Positions 41,117 to 42,353 of a stretch of 42,353 bases of DNA are shown piece after piece. The position numbers were made by a program, and so were the translations under genes. The stretch spans positions 15,080 through 57,432 of the forward strand of contig NZ_JAIBNX010000027.1 in assembly GCF_026130045.1 (NCBI RefSeq), given 5' to 3'. The notes under the pieces are model-generated. The model was not told the origin of the DNA. It ran no database searches and saw nothing but the letters and a program-made list of their open reading frames with translations. This DNA is from Micromonospora sp. CPCC 205371 (GTDB lineage: Bacteria; Actinomycetota; Actinomycetes; Mycobacteriales; Micromonosporaceae). Numbering within the stretch: position 1 is the first letter of the stretch; each line of letters opens with the position of its first letter.

Positions 41117-41833
41117 TCAGAAGGCGCGGTCGGCTACCGATACCCGCCGGGCTGCTTGGAGAGCCCGTCGCAGTTCGGCGGCGGGCACGGGCCGGCCAGG
41201 CGCCTGGAGTATCCGTTCAGCGGGCGTGGCCGGGTGGGCGAGGTAGAGGCGGGTGTAGGCCGCGGCTTCTGGTTCGAAGCGCCAGCTTTGCGTCAGCGGG
41301 CCGGCGTCGACGGTGTCGAAGCCGAGCCGGTCGATCAGCGTCGCCGCGTCGGCGTTCGCTTCAGCGTGGTCACCGGCGACCGGCAGCGCGGTGCGGTCGG
41401 CCGCGCCGGAGGGGCGGGCCAACTGGGGGATGTGGTGGGCCAGGATGTTGTTGAACGCTTTGACCAGCCGCGCTGTATCGAGGTGCCGGTGAACCAATTC
41501 GCTGGTGGTGAGCTTGTCTTCGTCCAGCTCGGCGATCCGGCCGTCACGGGACGGGTAGTAGTTGCTGGTGTCCAGCACGGTCTTGCCTGCGAGGGGTGCT
41601 GCGGGGACGGCGGTGTGCGCGGTGAGCGGTACGGACAGCACGACGAGGTCACCGGCCTGGGCCGCCTGCTCGACGGTGCCTGCCGAGGCCAGCGGGCCCA
41701 GCTCGGCGAGGAGGCCGGCGAGACTCTGCGGGCCGCGGGAGTTCGACACCACGACGGGAATGCCGGCCGCTACCGCGAGACGCGCGACGGCCGTGCCGAT
41801 GTTTCCGCTTCCGATGATCCCGAGGGTGGTCAT
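41117..41833 (-). CDS. NADPH-dependent F420 reductase-like dinucleotide-binding protein
   Basis: A 238-residue Rossmann protein of the F420_oxidored/NpdG-like family. The N-terminal GIIGSGNIGTAVARLAVAAG is the NADP-binding motif, followed by VVVSNSRGPQSLAGL, a typical NADP phosphate site. The family blocks VVLSVPLTA and LDTSNYYPSRDG are present, and VKAFNNILAHHI is the conserved KAFN motif. The substrate may be F420 or another oxidant; several family members are general oxidoreductases. ATG 41833 is preferred, with AGGGA seven bases upstream. It is downstream of, and co-directional with, a MmyB-type regulator that may control it. Confidence 0.88.
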   Translation of the reverse strand: MTTLGIIGSGNIGTAVARLAVAAGIPVVVSNSRGPQSLAGLLAELGPLASAGTVEQAAQAGDLVVLSVPLTAHTAVPAAPLAGKTVLDTSNYYPSRDGRIAELDEDKLTTSELVHRHLDTARLVKAFNNILAHHIPQLARPSGAADRTALPVAGDHAEANADAATLIDRLGFDTVDAGPLTQSWRFEPEAAAYTRLYLAHPATPAERILQAPGRPVPAAELRRALQAARRVSVADRAF

Positions 41834-41949
41834 GTCTGTTTCCCTACTCATGGATTGATGGAGGAAGACCGCTCCTAGGTGTACGGCGCGTCGACCGCGT
41901 ACGGCGGGTACCGCAACCGATGGGTGGGCGCGTGATTTTGACCCGGCGG

Positions 41950-42353
41950 TCAGGGAGTGAGCTGCTGGTGTCCGATGACGGAGAGTAGTTGCAGGTTGGT
42001 GTGGCTCTCCGTGCCAGGGCGGGTGGTCAGCACGATGAGGGTTTGCGCGCGGTTCTCGGCGTACAGGAATTCGCAGTCGACGTCGATGCGGCCGAGTTCG
42101 GGATGGACGAAGGTCTTGTGGTCGTCGAAGCGCTGGGCGACTTCCTGTCGTTGCCAGATGCTGACGAATTCGGGGCTGCGTTGCTGGAGTTCGGCGACGA
42201 TCCGGGCGGCTCGGTGGGTGTCGCTGCCGGTCGTCAGCGCCGCGCGCAGGCGGGCCGTGTGGGTGCGGCCGAGGTGCGGGTGGTCTTCCCCGGGATAGAA
42301 ACGGCGTTCGGCCGGGTCGGTGAACCAGCGGTAGTAGGCGCTGCGGGCCAGGC
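41950..42353 (-). CDS. MmyB-like regulator, C-terminal part (cut by window end)
   Basis: Only the 3' end of the gene is in the window. The visible C-terminal 133 or so residues match the MmyB-like ligand-binding domain of XRE family regulators. They read RSAYYRWFTDPAERRFYPGE, then LTTGSDTHRAARIVAELQQR, SPEFVSIWQRQEV, KTFVHPELGRIDVDCEFLY and TRPGTESHTNLQLLSVIG. The N-terminal helix-turn-helix should lie beyond the right edge. In actinobacteria these regulators commonly lie beside an oxidoreductase they control, which fits the F420 reductase-like gene 116 bases downstream on the same strand. Confidence 0.88.
   Translation of the reverse strand, partial: LARSAYYRWFTDPAERRFYPGEDHPHLGRTHTARLRAALTTGSDTHRAARIVAELQQRSPEFVSIWQRQEVAQRFDDHKTFVHPELGRIDVDCEFLYAENRAQTLIVLTTRPGTESHTNLQLLSVIGHQQLTP

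Overview
The window looks like chromosomal DNA from a high-G+C actinobacterium, most likely of the family Micromonosporaceae. This is an inference from very strong G/C preference at third codon positions, many GTG and TTG starts, a mycothiol synthesis gene (mshA) with a mycothiol-type isomerase-fold protein nearby, a family-2 cellulose-binding secreted protein, and tRNA and IS content. No rRNA, intact tRNA or CRISPR array was seen.

Left part (1-15186), ordinary chromosome. It holds a YbjN-like gene overlapping mshA, an SDR oxidoreductase overlapping a methyltransferase-like gene, a sortase-type Ser/Thr/Pro-rich surface protein, a CAP-domain secreted protein, murB, a MDMPI-N/TIGR03083 protein, a beta-glucosidase with an overlapping LacI regulator, a CBM2 protein with a C-terminal propeller-like region, a small secreted protein, a small charged protein, and a subtilisin. 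It ends in a decayed hipBA locus: hipB is intact with GTGCAC operators, while hipA is frameshifted and fused by deletion to the tail of an unrelated gene.

Boundary. At 15187-15231 lies the 3' part of a tRNA-Lys(TTT) gene on the minus strand with no 5' half. This is the usual scar of site-specific integration into a tRNA. Its polarity places the integrated element on the right, at higher coordinates.

Defence island (15232 to at least 28400). A SPARDA-type system (DREN-APAZ nuclease plus short Argonaute, overlapping ATGA) is followed 32 bases later by a third co-directional gene of unknown function. A divergent DUF6119/TIGR04141 gene comes next, then a complete type I Wadjet operon, jetA-jetB-jetC-jetD, all overlapping. 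SPARDA and Wadjet both act against invading plasmids, so their adjacency suggests a dedicated anti-plasmid module.

Accessory zone (28400-42353). It contains a TIGR04222 membrane protein with a small Gly-rich membrane partner, a seven-repeat RCC1-like protein, a methyltransferase facing a hypothetical gene, a HEAT protein with a DNA-encoded EFA tripeptide repeat, and a two-gene operon in visibly more A+T-rich DNA. That operon encodes a membrane-anchored Ras-like GTPase with a degenerate SNase-like N-terminus and a helical partner, and is the best candidate here for an undescribed system. Next come a second HEAT protein and several decaying genes (amber-interrupted, frameshifted, truncated), an ISL3-family insertion sequence with perfect 37-bp ends but no target duplication, a PH-like membrane protein, an NADP-dependent F420-reductase-like dinucleotide-binding protein, and the 3' part of a MmyB-type regulator cut by the window end.
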